From Photobacterium profundum SS9 (GTDB lineage Bacteria > Pseudomonadota > Gammaproteobacteria > Enterobacterales > Vibrionaceae), in contig NC_006370.1 of the NCBI RefSeq assembly GCF_000196255.1, forward strand, positions 3,609,411 through 3,673,410: a DNA stretch of 64,000 bases, written 5' to 3'. This document shows positions 8,886 to 19,106 of this stretch, piece by piece. A model generated the notes under the pieces. That model was not told where the DNA came from. It worked only from the letters and a program-made list of their open reading frames with translations, and did not search any database. Both the position numbers and the translations under genes were made by a program. How positions within the stretch are numbered: the stretch's first letter is position 1; every line of letters starts with the position of its first letter.

Positions 8886-10022
8886 ATGAAAATTGTTATT
8901 GCTCCTGATTCTTATAAAGAAAGCCTGACGGCAATGGAAGTGGCTACCGCGATTGAAGCCGGCTTTCGCCAAGTTATGCCAAATGCTGAATACCAAAAAT
9001 TGCCAATGGCTGATGGCGGTGAAGGAACCGTTCAGTCATTAGTTGACGCGACAGACGGCACTATTATCAAACACACGGTTACCGGCCCTCTTGGCGAGCA
9101 AGTAAAAGGGTTTTATGGCCTAATGGGTGGCGGTAAAACCGCAATCATTGAAATGGCCGCAGCATCTGGTTTGCACTTAGTGCCAGCAGAAAAACGTAAC
9201 CCGTTACTGACCACCAGTTTTGGTACTGGCGAACTGATTAAAGCCGTTCTTGACCAAGGTGTTGAGCATATCATTGTGGGTATTGGTGGTAGCGCAACCA
9301 ACGATGGTGGTCTTGGCATGGCGCAAGCGTTAGGCATCAAAATGCTTAATGCTCAAGGTAACGAGCTAGGATACGGCGGTGGTGAATTAGCACAACTTGC
9401 GCGTATTGATATGTCTGGTATTGATCCTCGCCTTGCAAAGATCAAGCTTGAAGTCGCCTGTGATGTGAATAACCCATTATGTGGATTAAAAGGTGCATCG
9501 CATATCTTTGGCCCACAGAAAGGGGCGACTCCTGCAATTGTTGAACAGCTAGATGCTAACCTTGCGCACTACGCTGAGATAATCAATGCGCAGCTAGGCC
9601 AAGATGTAAAAGATATTCCCGGTGCAGGTGCCGCTGGTGGTTTAGGTGCGGCATTACTCGGACTGTTTAACGCAAGTTTACGCCCAGGTATTGATATCGT
9701 CATGGATGCCGTCAATTTTACCGATATCGTCTCTGATGCAGATTTAGTCATTACAGGTGAAGGGCGTATTGATAGCCAAACCGTACATGGAAAAACCCCG
9801 ATTGGCGTTGCACGTGCAGCCAAAAAGTTCCATATACCAGTCATTGGTATCGCAGGGTGTTTATCAAACGACTGTGATGTGGTTTACGAGCACGGTATTG
9901 ATGCCGTATTCAGTGTGGTACCACGTGCAATGGCATTATCTGATGCTTTCGAGGAAGCTGCATTCAATGTTCAGATGACGGCACGTAATGTTGCGGCCAT
10001 GCTAACGATAGGGAAGCGATAG
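8886..10022 (+). CDS. glxK: Glycerate 2-kinase (GarK/GlxK family)
   Basis: This 378-aa cytosolic kinase phosphorylates glycerate with ATP, feeding lower glycolysis as 2-phosphoglycerate. Family I glycerate kinase signatures are present: KIVIAPDSYKESLTA at the start, PMADGGEGT near 42-50, GIGGSATNDGGLGMAQALG near 133-151, and VITGEGRIDSQTVHGKTPIG near 288-307. Length is standard (E. coli GarK and GlxK are about 381 aa). It is the third gene of the cdaR-permease-kinase cassette. A heptad repeat array begins at the base after its TAG stop. The garK and glxK names cannot be distinguished by sequence alone. Confidence 0.94.
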   Translation: MKIVIAPDSYKESLTAMEVATAIEAGFRQVMPNAEYQKLPMADGGEGTVQSLVDATDGTIIKHTVTGPLGEQVKGFYGLMGGGKTAIIEMAAASGLHLVPAEKRNPLLTTSFGTGELIKAVLDQGVEHIIVGIGGSATNDGGLGMAQALGIKMLNAQGNELGYGGGELAQLARIDMSGIDPRLAKIKLEVACDVNNPLCGLKGASHIFGPQKGATPAIVEQLDANLAHYAEIINAQLGQDVKDIPGAGAAGGLGAALLGLFNASLRPGIDIVMDAVNFTDIVSDADLVITGEGRIDSQTVHGKTPIGVARAAKKFHIPVIGIAGCLSNDCDVVYEHGIDAVFSVVPRAMALSDAFEEAAFNVQMTARNVAAMLTIGKR

Positions 10023-10064
10023 CGAGAAACAGACTCCTAGAACCGAGTTTCGAGTCCCTAGAAA
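10023..10064. repeat. Heptad repeat array 1 (after glxK)
   Basis: Six consecutive 7-bp units fit one phase, including CGAGAAA, CTAGAAC, CGAGTTT, CGAGTCC and CTAGAAA. The array begins at the base following the glxK stop and runs into the glxK terminator hairpin. It belongs to the same family as the arrays near 10137, 25448, 26489, 28890, 32885 and 33343. Confidence 0.7.
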
Positions 10065-10105
10065 AAAGGGTAAGCCCCAAAATGGCTTACCCTTTCTCTT
10101 TTTAT
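10065..10105 (+). terminator. Terminator of the glycerate cassette
   Basis: Perfect 12-bp arms AAAGGGTAAGCC and GGCTTACCCTTT (10065-10076 and 10084-10095) with a 7-base loop are followed by a T-rich tract on the plus strand. Confidence 0.9.
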
Positions 10106-10136
10106 CAAGATCCAAGTTCTCCTAAGGCTAACTTAC

Positions 10137-10164
10137 CTAGCCTCTAGAATCGCGTCCCTCAATA
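10137..10164. repeat. Heptad repeat array 2 (between glxK and acnB)
   Basis: Four phased 7-bp units CTAGCCT, CTAGAAT, CGCGTCC and CTCAATA occur in the convergent gap between glxK and acnB. Weaker units (CAAGATC, CAAGTTC) occur at 10107-10120. It looks like a second array on the far side of the glxK terminator, or the other arm of array 1. Confidence 0.55.
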
Positions 10165-10198
10165 CTATTATTTAAACCACAGCGCTATTACTTAAACC
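10165..10198. repeat. 14-bp direct repeat covering the acnB stop codon
   Basis: CTATTATTTAAACC (10165-10178) and CTATTACTTAAACC (10185-10198) match at 13 of 14 bases, 20 bp apart. The second copy contains the acnB stop codon, so the gene's 3' end appears to have been duplicated downstream. Confidence 0.6.
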
Positions 10199-12789
10199 GC
10201 TTCTTGAATAATCACATCAGCCGCTTTCTTGGTATAAGAATCCATACGATGGAAATTCAAGTAACGGTATGTATCTGCCGCTGTCGCATCAATCTGCCTC
10301 GCGTACTCTAGGTATTCTTCCATTGTTGGAATGCGACCTAAAATAGCCCCTACCGCAGCAAGCTCTGCCGACGAAAGGTACACATTCGCCCCTGTACCTA
10401 AACGGTTCGGGAAGTTACGGGTTGATGTTGAAATAACCGTCGCTTTATCTGCAACACGTGCTTGGTTACCCATGCACAGTGAACAACCTGGCGTTTCAAT
10501 TCGCACACCAGCACGGCCGAAGATGCTGTAATAGCCCTCTTCAGTTAACTGATCACGGTCCATCTTGGTTGGCGGAGCCACCCAAAGACGCGTATCAAGC
10601 TGACCACCGAATTTCTCAAGTAGTTTACCAGCGGCACGGAAATGACCGATGTTCGTCATACAAGAGCCAATGAAGACTTCATCGATTTTCGTACCTTGAA
10701 CATCAGATAGTAGACGCGCATCATCTGGATCGTTTGGCGCACACAGGATCGGTTGATCAATGTCTGCTAAATCAATTTCGATAACATGTGCGTATTCCAC
10801 ATTTTTATCAGCTTCCATTAATTCAGGATTCGCTAACCACTCTTCCATCGCAGTAATACGACGTTCAATCGTACGACGATCACCATAACCTTCAGCGATC
10901 ATCCACTTCAGCATCACGACATTAGAGTGTAGATATTCTGAAATAGACTCTGGCGATAACTTAACAGTACAGCCCGCAGCACTTCGTTCAGCAGATGCAT
11001 CCGATAGTTCAAATGCTTGCTCAACACTTAAGTGTTCAACACCTTCAATTTCTAGTATTCGACCAGAGAATTCATTGATTTTCCCTGTTTTTTCAACAGT
11101 CAACAAACCTTTCTGAATCGCGAAATAAGGGATCGAATGCACTAAATCACGCAGGGTGATCCCTTCTTTCATTTCGCCTTTGAAACGAACCAAAATTGAT
11201 TCTGGCATATCAAGAGGCATTACACCTGTCGCGGCTGCAAATGCCACTAAACCAGAACCCGCAGGGAACGAAATACCCAGAGGGAAACGTGTATGTGAAT
11301 CACCCCCCGTACCTACAGTATCAGGTAGTAGCATACGGTTTAGCCATGAGTGAATAACACCATCACCAGGGCGCAATGCAACACCGCCACGATTCATAAT
11401 GAAATCTGGCAATGTATGGTGAGTTTTTACATCGATTGGTTTTGGATATGCCGATGTATGACAAAAAGACTGCATGGTTAATTCAGCAGAGAAGCCAAGA
11501 CAAGCTAGATCTTTTAGTTCGTCACGCGTCATAGGGCCAGTGGTATCTTGCGAGCCTACCGTGGTCATTTTAGGTTCGCAGTATGTACCAGGACGAACAC
11601 CATCAACACCACATGCTTTACCGACCATTTTCTGTGCAAGGCTATAGCCCCTGCCAGTGTCTTCCACAGTGCTAGGGCGACGGAACACATCTGATGATGG
11701 CAGACCCAATGCTTGACGTGCGCGATCGGTTAAACCACGGCCGATAATCAATGGAATACGACCACCAGCACGTACTTCATCAATCAGTACATCAGTTTTC
11801 AGGGCAAACGTCGAAACAACATCGCCGCTATCGTGGCTACGCACTTCACCTTTAAATGGGTAAACGTCAATCACGTCGCCCATATTCAGTGCAGATACAT
11901 CAGCTTCAATCGGTAGTGCGCCTGCATCTTCCATTGTATTGAAGAAAATAGGGGCAATTTTACCGCCAAGTACATAACCACCAGCACGCTTGTTGGGTAC
12001 ATATGGAATGTCATCACCCATGAACCAAAGCACGGAGTTAGTCGCAGATTTACGAGAAGAGCCCGTACCGACAACATCACCAACGTAAACGAGTTGATGG
12101 CCTTTTTCTTGTAGCGTGGCGATTTGTTTAATTGGACCAATTGAACCCTGCTGATCTGGTTCAATGCCTTCACGTTCACTCTTTAACATCGCCAGTGCGT
12201 GAAGTGGAATATCAGGGCGAGACCATGCATCGGGGGCGGGTGACAAATCATCAGTATTTGTTTCGCCAGTCACCTTAAATACGGTTAAGGTGATTTTTTC
12301 TGCCAGTGCAGGTTTAGATAGGAACCACTCAGCATCTGCCCATGATTGGATCACTTGCTTTGCGAATGCGTTACCTGACTTGGCTTTCTCTTCTACATCA
12401 TAGAAAGAATCAAACATTAGCAGAGTGTGAGAGAGCGTTTTCACTGCAATTGGAGCAAGCTCAGCATCATCAAGCAGCGAGATAAGTGGTTCAATATTAT
12501 AACCACCCTGCATAGTGCCAAGCAGCTCTGCCGCTTTTTCTTTACTTACGATTGGAGAGGTAGCATCACCCGTTGTGATTGCTGCAAGAAAACCCGCTTT
12601 AACATAAGCGGCTTCATCTACGCCTGGGGGAATACGGTTTTCTAACAGATCAAGCAGTACAGATTCTTCACCCGCTGGCGGTGTTTTTAACAACTCAACG
12701 AGAGCGGCAACCTGCTCAGCATTTAACGGCTGAGCGACAACCCCTTCTGCAGCACGCTCTTCGACGTGTTTACGGTAGGCTTCAAGCAC
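10192..12789 (-). CDS. acnB: Aconitate hydratase B / 2-methylisocitrate dehydratase
   Basis: This 865-aa TCA-cycle enzyme interconverts citrate and isocitrate through a [4Fe-4S] cluster. Length and alignment follow E. coli AcnB throughout. The cluster cysteines are visible in [10 protein letters not shown] (near residue 710) and PGCSLCMG (near 770). The N-terminal HEAT-like domain and the swivelling domain ([20 protein letters not shown]) precede the catalytic core. The start is a GTG at 12789 ([13 protein letters not shown]) with GAGGAA just upstream; no ATG lies in frame nearby. The gene is monocistronic here because the usual neighbour yacL is displaced by the glycerate cassette. Confidence 0.97.
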   Translation of the reverse strand: MLEAYRKHVEERAAEGVVAQPLNAEQVAALVELLKTPPAGEESVLLDLLENRIPPGVDEAAYVKAGFLAAITTGDATSPIVSKEKAAELLGTMQGGYNIEPLISLLDDAELAPIAVKTLSHTLLMFDSFYDVEEKAKSGNAFAKQVIQSWADAEWFLSKPALAEKITLTVFKVTGETNTDDLSPAPDAWSRPDIPLHALAMLKSEREGIEPDQQGSIGPIKQIATLQEKGHQLVYVGDVVGTGSSRKSATNSVLWFMGDDIPYVPNKRAGGYVLGGKIAPIFFNTMEDAGALPIEADVSALNMGDVIDVYPFKGEVRSHDSGDVVSTFALKTDVLIDEVRAGGRIPLIIGRGLTDRARQALGLPSSDVFRRPSTVEDTGRGYSLAQKMVGKACGVDGVRPGTYCEPKMTTVGSQDTTGPMTRDELKDLACLGFSAELTMQSFCHTSAYPKPIDVKTHHTLPDFIMNRGGVALRPGDGVIHSWLNRMLLPDTVGTGGDSHTRFPLGISFPAGSGLVAFAAATGVMPLDMPESILVRFKGEMKEGITLRDLVHSIPYFAIQKGLLTVEKTGKINEFSGRILEIEGVEHLSVEQAFELSDASAERSAAGCTVKLSPESISEYLHSNVVMLKWMIAEGYGDRRTIERRITAMEEWLANPELMEADKNVEYAHVIEIDLADIDQPILCAPNDPDDARLLSDVQGTKIDEVFIGSCMTNIGHFRAAGKLLEKFGGQLDTRLWVAPPTKMDRDQLTEEGYYSIFGRAGVRIETPGCSLCMGNQARVADKATVISTSTRNFPNRLGTGANVYLSSAELAAVGAILGRIPTMEEYLEYARQIDATAADTYRYLNFHRMDSYTKKAADVIIQEAV

Positions 12790-13026
12790 GACATATTCCT
12801 CTTATTTACGGTTTAGCTTTTATTAACTAAACATCCTTGGAAGTGATTGATCTCTTCGCTTTCCCGTATTATTTAGACTGGCATATACAGCACCAAATAC
12901 GTGCGGAAGAGATCAAAACCGTTCACACACCATACCATTTTTAACTTAAAATTAAAATCCACTCGTTTTTTACAACATTCACACTTTCGAGAAAATTACA
13001 GCTGTTACGCGATAATTTACGGTTTA

Positions 13027-15357
13027 TTAAAAGGCGCCACCGATGAATAAGTAAAAAGAATCATAGTTTTCTTCTGTTCGACCATAAGCGACCAGGAAAG
13101 GTCCTATAGGTGAATTAATGCCAGCAAAGACACTACCAGCCCAGTACAGAGGCAGGTTATTAAATGAGGTTGACGAGTCGTTATATACCCCACCCCACTC
13201 TATTGAACCACCGATATACACGGGGGATTTGAATAAACCAAAATCATAATCAGCAATACGGTAACGGTAAATTGCCGCAGAGAAAATTTTATTGTTGCCC
13301 ACTAAGCTGTTTTTAGGGATACCTGAAAGATTAAGAAAACCACCGATTTCTTTCGGGTCGAGTTGAATGTCTTCTTCTGACTCTACATGCCCAAATTCAG
13401 TTTTGCCCATAAATGTATGACGTTGATAGGTATAAGCCCCTTTCCATGCAATGTCTAAGTGATAGGCAAGATCAGTGCCTTGGAGCCTCTCACCATCAAC
13501 CGTCCAATCCACACTATCATCAGAAAGAGCCAACTCAATACTGAATAAATTGCCTTTACTGGGTAGTTCAAAGTCATCGAGTGTATCGATATTGTAGTTA
13601 ACATACCCAACACGGCTGTTACGTTCTCTAACCCCTAAAATTGTACCCGCTAAGCCTTGATAATCAACCTCACCAATAATGTAGCGATATCCCAAGCGCA
13701 TTTCTTGCCACAGCATAGGCTGCCAGCCAACAGATGCATCAAATGTTATGGTGTTATAAATAGTGGGTATAAATAGCTCAGTATCACTTAACTTAGGTTC
13801 ATCATCATCGTCATCACTAAGTGCCAGATATTTATTGCTCTTATCATACTCTGCGCGTAGTAAGCCAAACCACTCTTGGTCACTAATAAAAGGCATATAT
13901 ATTTCTGTGGCAGCACGTTTGTTATAACCGTATTCAAGCTCAGTTCGCCATTCAGCCCCTGCTTCACTCAAACCTGTGACATTAAAGGCCACGCCGATGG
14001 AGTAATCGGTAGAATTCTTAAAGTCATCTTCCATCGCAAAACGAAAATCAAGATAATTAGGTCCCCAACTTTTTTCAGTAACATCAACGAGAATAATGTT
14101 TTTATCATCACCTTTCTCAATGCTGTAATCAATACGCTCAAAACGATCAAGCGCGTAAAGATTCCGTACACTTTCGGCTAATTGTTCAGAACTCATCTTT
14201 TCGCCTGAATGCAAGTCGAGGCGATCGAGCAATGCCTGATCTGAATATTGACTGTTATTCACTAAACGAACTTCATCAATATACAGCTCATCAATACGTG
14301 AGAGTTGATGACGGCGTGCTTGCTTATGATCGATATAATTTTGATAAGGAATTGCGCCACCCAGTTTAGATAATTGAGGGCGCAGAGCCATTGTGGCTAA
14401 ATATCCGATATCATACGCATCAACCATACGATCAAAATCTGTTGTACCAATGCCTTTCGTATTCGGTCGAATTAAATAATCATTTTTTGTCAGTAATTTT
14501 TTTTGTTGTTCGGCGTTATTACTCACCATAAAATCAGTCAGCTGATCCATAATGGCAAAGTAATTATTTAGCTCATCACGCTTTTTAAAATCATTACTAA
14601 TATCGACGGCAATAACAATATCGGCTCCCATCGCTTTCACCACAGAAATTGGTAAATTATTGGTAATTCCCCCGTCAACTAACAATCGATCATTCAGCTC
14701 CATTGGCGGCAATATACCCGGAATTGACATACTCGCTTGCATCGATTTCGCCAAATCACCTTTATCTAATACCACAGGTTTCAGCGTTTCAATGTCACTG
14801 GCGACTGCTCTAAAAGGGATCACTAAATCATCAAAACTCGCGAATTCAGGCTGATTACCAGAGGTAGAACGGATAATTGCTCCCATGTTTTGTCCTTGAA
14901 CAAAACCTTTGGGCACTTTTAATTCCCACAGATCAAAGCCAACATCAGTTTTAATCTGAAAACGGTCTTCTTGGTGTTTTTCGCGCACACGGCGATCGCT
15001 ACGTTTAACACCGTCTTGATATCCATCACGCCAGTTTATCGTCTCAAGAAAAGACTCGATTTCATCAGCACTCATACCAGACGCATATAAGCCACCGACA
15101 TACGCCCCCATGCTGGTGCCTGCAATGTAATCAATCGGGATATGCATCTCTTCTAATGCTTTTAATACCCCAATATGCGCCGCCCCTTTTGCACCGCCGC
15201 CCCCTAACACAACCCCGATTTTAGGCCTTTCTTTCGCGACAGCATCGAAAGAGAGAACAAAAGCAAAAAAAGTGACGAAAATCACTAAAGTAATGTAACG
15301 GACTGGCAGATAAACATTAGAATAACAGTTTGTAATCGATGGCTTAGCAAAGGTCAT
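13027..15357 (-). CDS. Patatin-like phospholipase fused to POTRA and outer-membrane barrel (type Vd autotransporter architecture)
   Basis: From the ATG at 15357 this is a 776-aa secreted protein. A hydrophobic signal segment ([17 protein letters not shown]) is followed by a patatin domain with oxyanion loop GGGGAKG, nucleophile elbow GTSMG and catalytic Asp in VDGG, so the Ser-Asp dyad is intact. A single POTRA-like domain follows ([13 protein letters not shown] to [11 protein letters not shown]), then an Omp85-type beta-barrel ending in Phe (LFIGGAF). This is the layout of Pseudomonas PlpD, which exports its lipase domain. The start is uncertain: another ATG at 15393 and a TTG at 15432 are in frame, none with a good Shine-Dalgarno. 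Divergent from the chemoreceptor gene. Confidence 0.88.
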   Translation of the reverse strand: MTFAKPSITNCYSNVYLPVRYITLVIFVTFFAFVLSFDAVAKERPKIGVVLGGGGAKGAAHIGVLKALEEMHIPIDYIAGTSMGAYVGGLYASGMSADEIESFLETINWRDGYQDGVKRSDRRVREKHQEDRFQIKTDVGFDLWELKVPKGFVQGQNMGAIIRSTSGNQPEFASFDDLVIPFRAVASDIETLKPVVLDKGDLAKSMQASMSIPGILPPMELNDRLLVDGGITNNLPISVVKAMGADIVIAVDISNDFKKRDELNNYFAIMDQLTDFMVSNNAEQQKKLLTKNDYLIRPNTKGIGTTDFDRMVDAYDIGYLATMALRPQLSKLGGAIPYQNYIDHKQARRHQLSRIDELYIDEVRLVNNSQYSDQALLDRLDLHSGEKMSSEQLAESVRNLYALDRFERIDYSIEKGDDKNIILVDVTEKSWGPNYLDFRFAMEDDFKNSTDYSIGVAFNVTGLSEAGAEWRTELEYGYNKRAATEIYMPFISDQEWFGLLRAEYDKSNKYLALSDDDDDEPKLSDTELFIPTIYNTITFDASVGWQPMLWQEMRLGYRYIIGEVDYQGLAGTILGVRERNSRVGYVNYNIDTLDDFELPSKGNLFSIELALSDDSVDWTVDGERLQGTDLAYHLDIAWKGAYTYQRHTFMGKTEFGHVESEEDIQLDPKEIGGFLNLSGIPKNSLVGNNKIFSAAIYRYRIADYDFGLFKSPVYIGGSIEWGGVYNDSSTSFNNLPLYWAGSVFAGINSPIGPFLVAYGRTEENYDSFYLFIGGAF

Positions 15358-15421
15358 TGTTTTTGTAATCCGTGCTCTGAGTATTTTGCTCATAACTATT
15401 AAAATAAAGACAATCAATTTA

Positions 15422-17338
15422 ATGAATTTCAATCAGGTAAGTATTAAACAAAAACTGATCTTCGCCATGGTCATTGCTGTTCTTTCTTCGACGACTTTAG
15501 TCGGTTTTATCAGCCAAAATCAAGCCCGTAACGTAGTGGAAACACGCCTGTTAGAATCAGAGCTTCCCGCTACCTTAATGCAAATCAGAAATACTATCGA
15601 TAAAGAAGTATCGGTATTACAGTTTGCGGCACAACAACTCGCCTCTAATCGCTTCATTCTGGAGTCCTTTAAGCAGGAATCGTCTAAACAATCAAATGCT
15701 CAACTCATTCAAGTGTTGAATGATATCAGAACCCAATATGATTTGTTCGATGCTTCTATTGCCGATCGCACGACAGGAGATTATTGGAATCAAACCGGTT
15801 TTTTACGCCGCTTAAACCAACAGCAAGATGGCTGGTTTTTTGGTTTTATCAATAGTGGCAACGAGAAGATGCTTAACGTTTTCCGTGAAAACAACGGGGA
15901 TGTAAAACTGTTCGTCAACTACCAGCAGCTAAATGGCAGCGGGATGGCAGGTTTATCAAAATCTCTGGATGACATGGTGGCTTTTATTAACCAATTTAAG
16001 CTAGAAGAAACAGGCTTTGTTTACCTTGTCGATGCCAAAGGTGCAGTACGGCTACATAAAGACAGCAGCAAGATGGGCAACGCTAGCCTGACTCAAATGT
16101 ACAGTTCTGATGTTGCCCGCACACTACTCAACAAAAACAACGTTAACTTTTCTGAATATACAATCGCAGGTAAAGATACGTTGCTTGCAACTAGCTATAT
16201 TCCCTCAATGGATTGGTATGTCGTTGCTGAACTACCAAAGGAAGAAGCGTTTTCAGCATTAAACCAAGCACGAAATGAAATAATGATCTGGACAGCTATC
16301 ATTGCTGTTACTTTCATCTTTATTGCGATTTGGTTAGGCACTAATATCACTCGCCCTATCGAACGCCTTGCTGCTGTATTTAAAGATCTAGGAGAAGGTG
16401 AAGGTGATTTACGTCATCGTATCGATGTGCAGGGAAAGGATGAAATCGCTCAGCTTTCTATCGGCTTTAATAGCTTTATTGCGAAAATTCATTATTCCGT
16501 GAAAGAAGTCGCTGAAACAGGTAACTCGCTACGTGATGCTGCAGAATCTGTTGCTTCACAAGCACAAATCACCTTAGATAACAGCCATAGCCAGCGTGAC
16601 CGTACTATTCAAGTTGTTACTGCAATCAATGAAATGGGTGCAACAGTCAATGAAATTGCGGGTAATGCCGCGAATGCAGCAGAAGCAGCGCACAACGCTG
16701 AAGAAGAAACGAAAAATGGTCAGCTTGTTGTCGCTCAAGCACGCGATACCATTAATCAATTAGCGAATGATGTTGATCAGGTGAGCGAGGTGATTGGCTC
16801 GCTAGCCCACAATACCCAAGCGATTGGCAGTATTCTCGATACCATTCGCGGTATTTCAGAACAAACCAACCTGTTGGCATTAAACGCTGCTATCGAAGCT
16901 GCCCGGGCTGGGGAACAAGGGCGTGGGTTTGCTGTGGTCGCCGATGAAGTGCGTAATTTAGCCAGCCGCACGTCTGATTCAACCAACGAAATCCAAACGA
17001 TGATTAATCGCCTGCAAGAAGAAGCCAGTGATGCCGTTACCGCAATGCAACAAAGTCGTCAGCTAACATCAAATGGGGTTTCTGCTGCCGACGAGGCATC
17101 TGGTGCACTGATTTCGATTAGCGATCGAATTGCCTTAATCTCTGATATGAATACCCAAGTCGCCACCGCCACAGAAGAACAGTCAACGGTAGTGAATGAC
17201 ATTAACTGTAATATTGAAGAGATTAACGAAACCACCCAACGTACTGCAGAGACGGCGTCGGAATTAGCCGATTCCAGTCAATCATTACGTGGTTTATCTA
17301 AACGTCTTGATGATATGGTTGGCACCTTCAAACTGTAA
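15422..17338 (+). CDS. Methyl-accepting chemotaxis protein
   Basis: This 638-aa inner-membrane chemoreceptor has TM1 near residues 10-30, a large periplasmic sensor region to about 275 that looks like a Cache-type domain, TM2 ([19 protein letters not shown]), a HAMP domain beginning [10 protein letters not shown], and a long coiled-coil signalling domain. The hairpin tip is the conserved [20 protein letters not shown]. No CheR/CheB-tethering pentapeptide is present at the C-terminus, which ends GTFKL. The ATG at 15422 ([12 protein letters not shown]) is preferred to an upstream in-frame start that would add 12 residues. The ligand is unknown. Confidence 0.92.
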   Translation: MNFNQVSIKQKLIFAMVIAVLSSTTLVGFISQNQARNVVETRLLESELPATLMQIRNTIDKEVSVLQFAAQQLASNRFILESFKQESSKQSNAQLIQVLNDIRTQYDLFDASIADRTTGDYWNQTGFLRRLNQQQDGWFFGFINSGNEKMLNVFRENNGDVKLFVNYQQLNGSGMAGLSKSLDDMVAFINQFKLEETGFVYLVDAKGAVRLHKDSSKMGNASLTQMYSSDVARTLLNKNNVNFSEYTIAGKDTLLATSYIPSMDWYVVAELPKEEAFSALNQARNEIMIWTAIIAVTFIFIAIWLGTNITRPIERLAAVFKDLGEGEGDLRHRIDVQGKDEIAQLSIGFNSFIAKIHYSVKEVAETGNSLRDAAESVASQAQITLDNSHSQRDRTIQVVTAINEMGATVNEIAGNAANAAEAAHNAEEETKNGQLVVAQARDTINQLANDVDQVSEVIGSLAHNTQAIGSILDTIRGISEQTNLLALNAAIEAARAGEQGRGFAVVADEVRNLASRTSDSTNEIQTMINRLQEEASDAVTAMQQSRQLTSNGVSAADEASGALISISDRIALISDMNTQVATATEEQSTVVNDINCNIEEINETTQRTAETASELADSSQSLRGLSKRLDDMVGTFKL

Positions 17339-17371
17339 TATTCAGACATATAGAAAAGTTGTCGACATAAA

Positions 17372-17400
17372 AAAGGCGCCTTATAGGCGCCTTTCTAGCA
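17372..17400. terminator. Bidirectional terminator between the chemoreceptor gene and lpdA
   Basis: Perfect 9-bp arms AAAGGCGCC and GGCGCCTTT (17372-17380 and 17386-17394) enclose TTATA, with an A run before and T-rich bases after. It lies between two convergent stops and probably serves both genes. Confidence 0.85.
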
Positions 17401-17416
17401 AATTAATGGAAGAGAA

Positions 17417-18859
17417 TTACTTCTTCTTTTTCTTTGCTTTTGCGTTTGGTAAGTCAGTGATGCTACCTTCGTAGATCTCAGCAGCCATACCAATTGATTC
17501 ATGCAGTGTTGGGTGTGCGTGTACAGTTAACGCGATGTCTTCTGCGTCACAACCCATCTCGATCGCTAGACCGATTTCACCCAGCAGCTCACCCGCATTT
17601 GTACCAACGATAGCACCACCGATAACACGGTTAGTATCTTTATCGAAGATAAGCTTAGTTAGACCATCAGCACAATCAGATGCGATTGCACGGCCTGACG
17701 CAGCCCAAGGGAAGCTTGCCGTTTCGAAGTTAATGCCTTCAGCTTTAGCTTCACGCTCTGTTTTACCAACCCACGCAACTTCTGGTTCCGTGTAGGCAAT
17801 TGAAGGAATCACTTTAGGATCGAAGTAGTGCTTCTTACCAGAGATAACTTCAGCAGCAACGTGACCTTCATGCACACCTTTGTGAGCAAGCATAGGTTGA
17901 CCTACGATATCACCAATTGCGTGAATATGAGGTACGTTAGTACGCATCTGCTTATCAACGTGAATGAAACCACGCTCATCGACTTCAATACCAGCAACGC
18001 CAGCATCAAAAAGCTGACCGTTTGGAACACGACCAATAGCAACCAATACTGCATCGTAACGGATAGGCTCAGCAGGTGCTTTTTTGCCTTCCATTGATAC
18101 GTAAATACCGTCTTCTCTCGCTTCAACCGCTGTCACTTTCGTTTCTAGCATTAGGTTGAACTTGCTCTTTATACGCTTGGTATAAACTTTAACGATATCT
18201 TTATCTGCTGCAGGGATCACTTGATCAAACATTTCAACAACGTCGATCTTAGAACCCAGAGCGTGATAAACCGTACCCATTTCTAGACCGATAATACCGC
18301 CACCCATAACAAGCAGTTTTTCAGGTACTTCATTCAGTTCTAGCGCGTCTGTAGAATCCCAGATACGTGGATCTTCATGAGGGATAAACGGCAATTTAAT
18401 TGGACGAGAGCCCGCCGCAATAATTGCGTTATCAAAGTTAATCGTTGTCGTTTCTTCACCTTCACCGCTGTTGTTTGTAACAGCAATAGAATTAGGGCCA
18501 GTAAACTTACCGAAACCATTAACAACCGTTACTTTACGCATCTTAGCCATTCCGCCAAGACCACCAGTTAACTGGTTAACAACCTTTTCTTTCCAAAGAC
18601 GGATCTTAGAGATATCAGTCTGTGGTTCGCCAAAAACGATACCGTGATCGGCCAGCGCTTTTGCTTCTTCAATAACTTTAGCTACGTGAAGTAGCGCTTT
18701 CGATGGGATACAACCCACGTTCAAGCAAACACCACCAAGGGTGCTGTAACGTTCGATGAGTACTGTTTCCAGACCCAAGTCAGCACAACGGAAAGCTGCG
18801 GAGTAACCGGCAGGACCGGCACCAAGTACCACGACCTGGGCTTTGATTTCTTTGCTCAT
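17417..18859 (-). CDS. lpdA: Dihydrolipoyl dehydrogenase (E3)
   Basis: This 480-aa FAD flavoenzyme reoxidises dihydrolipoamide in the pyruvate and 2-oxoglutarate dehydrogenase complexes, passing electrons to NAD+. The FAD motif GAGPAG (13-18), redox-active pair Cys45 and Cys50 in GGVCLNVGCIPSK, a second nucleotide-binding loop GGGIIGLEMG, and the C-terminal catalytic His-Glu in HAHPTLHES are all present. The protein ends in a lysine-rich tail. It is the last gene of the pdh cluster, 247 bp after aceF, a gap with room for its own promoter. GAGGT precedes the ATG. Confidence 0.97.
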   Translation of the reverse strand: MSKEIKAQVVVLGAGPAGYSAAFRCADLGLETVLIERYSTLGGVCLNVGCIPSKALLHVAKVIEEAKALADHGIVFGEPQTDISKIRLWKEKVVNQLTGGLGGMAKMRKVTVVNGFGKFTGPNSIAVTNNSGEGEETTTINFDNAIIAAGSRPIKLPFIPHEDPRIWDSTDALELNEVPEKLLVMGGGIIGLEMGTVYHALGSKIDVVEMFDQVIPAADKDIVKVYTKRIKSKFNLMLETKVTAVEAREDGIYVSMEGKKAPAEPIRYDAVLVAIGRVPNGQLFDAGVAGIEVDERGFIHVDKQMRTNVPHIHAIGDIVGQPMLAHKGVHEGHVAAEVISGKKHYFDPKVIPSIAYTEPEVAWVGKTEREAKAEGINFETASFPWAASGRAIASDCADGLTKLIFDKDTNRVIGGAIVGTNAGELLGEIGLAIEMGCDAEDIALTVHAHPTLHESIGMAAEIYEGSITDLPNAKAKKKKK

Positions 18860-18998
18860 CTTGACCTCGTTATAGTCATTTATCCCTGACAGGCTAAAAT
18901 AAAGATTCGATTTTATTGCTTTTCGACCTAAACACTTTACAGATGTGTTAACAGAGTGAAAAATAAAATCGTGTAGCCTGTGAGCTAGACAACAATTC

Positions 18999-19025
18999 CG
19001 GCATCAGATTTTTTCACTGATGCCG
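18999..19025 (-). other. Hairpin in the aceF-lpdA intergenic region
   Basis: Perfect 9-bp arms CGGCATCAG and CTGATGCCG (18999-19007 and 19017-19025) enclose a 9-base loop. On the minus strand no T run follows, so it is more likely an mRNA-stabilising or processing hairpin, or a weak terminator, than a full terminator. It lies about 80 bp after the aceF stop. Confidence 0.6.
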
Positions 19026-19106
19026 AAATTTAGCAGTAATAACCTTACTGTTCTGATTTTTATCTAAACAGCGATTTATATATCCAATAAATATCGGCAG
19101 TACGAA

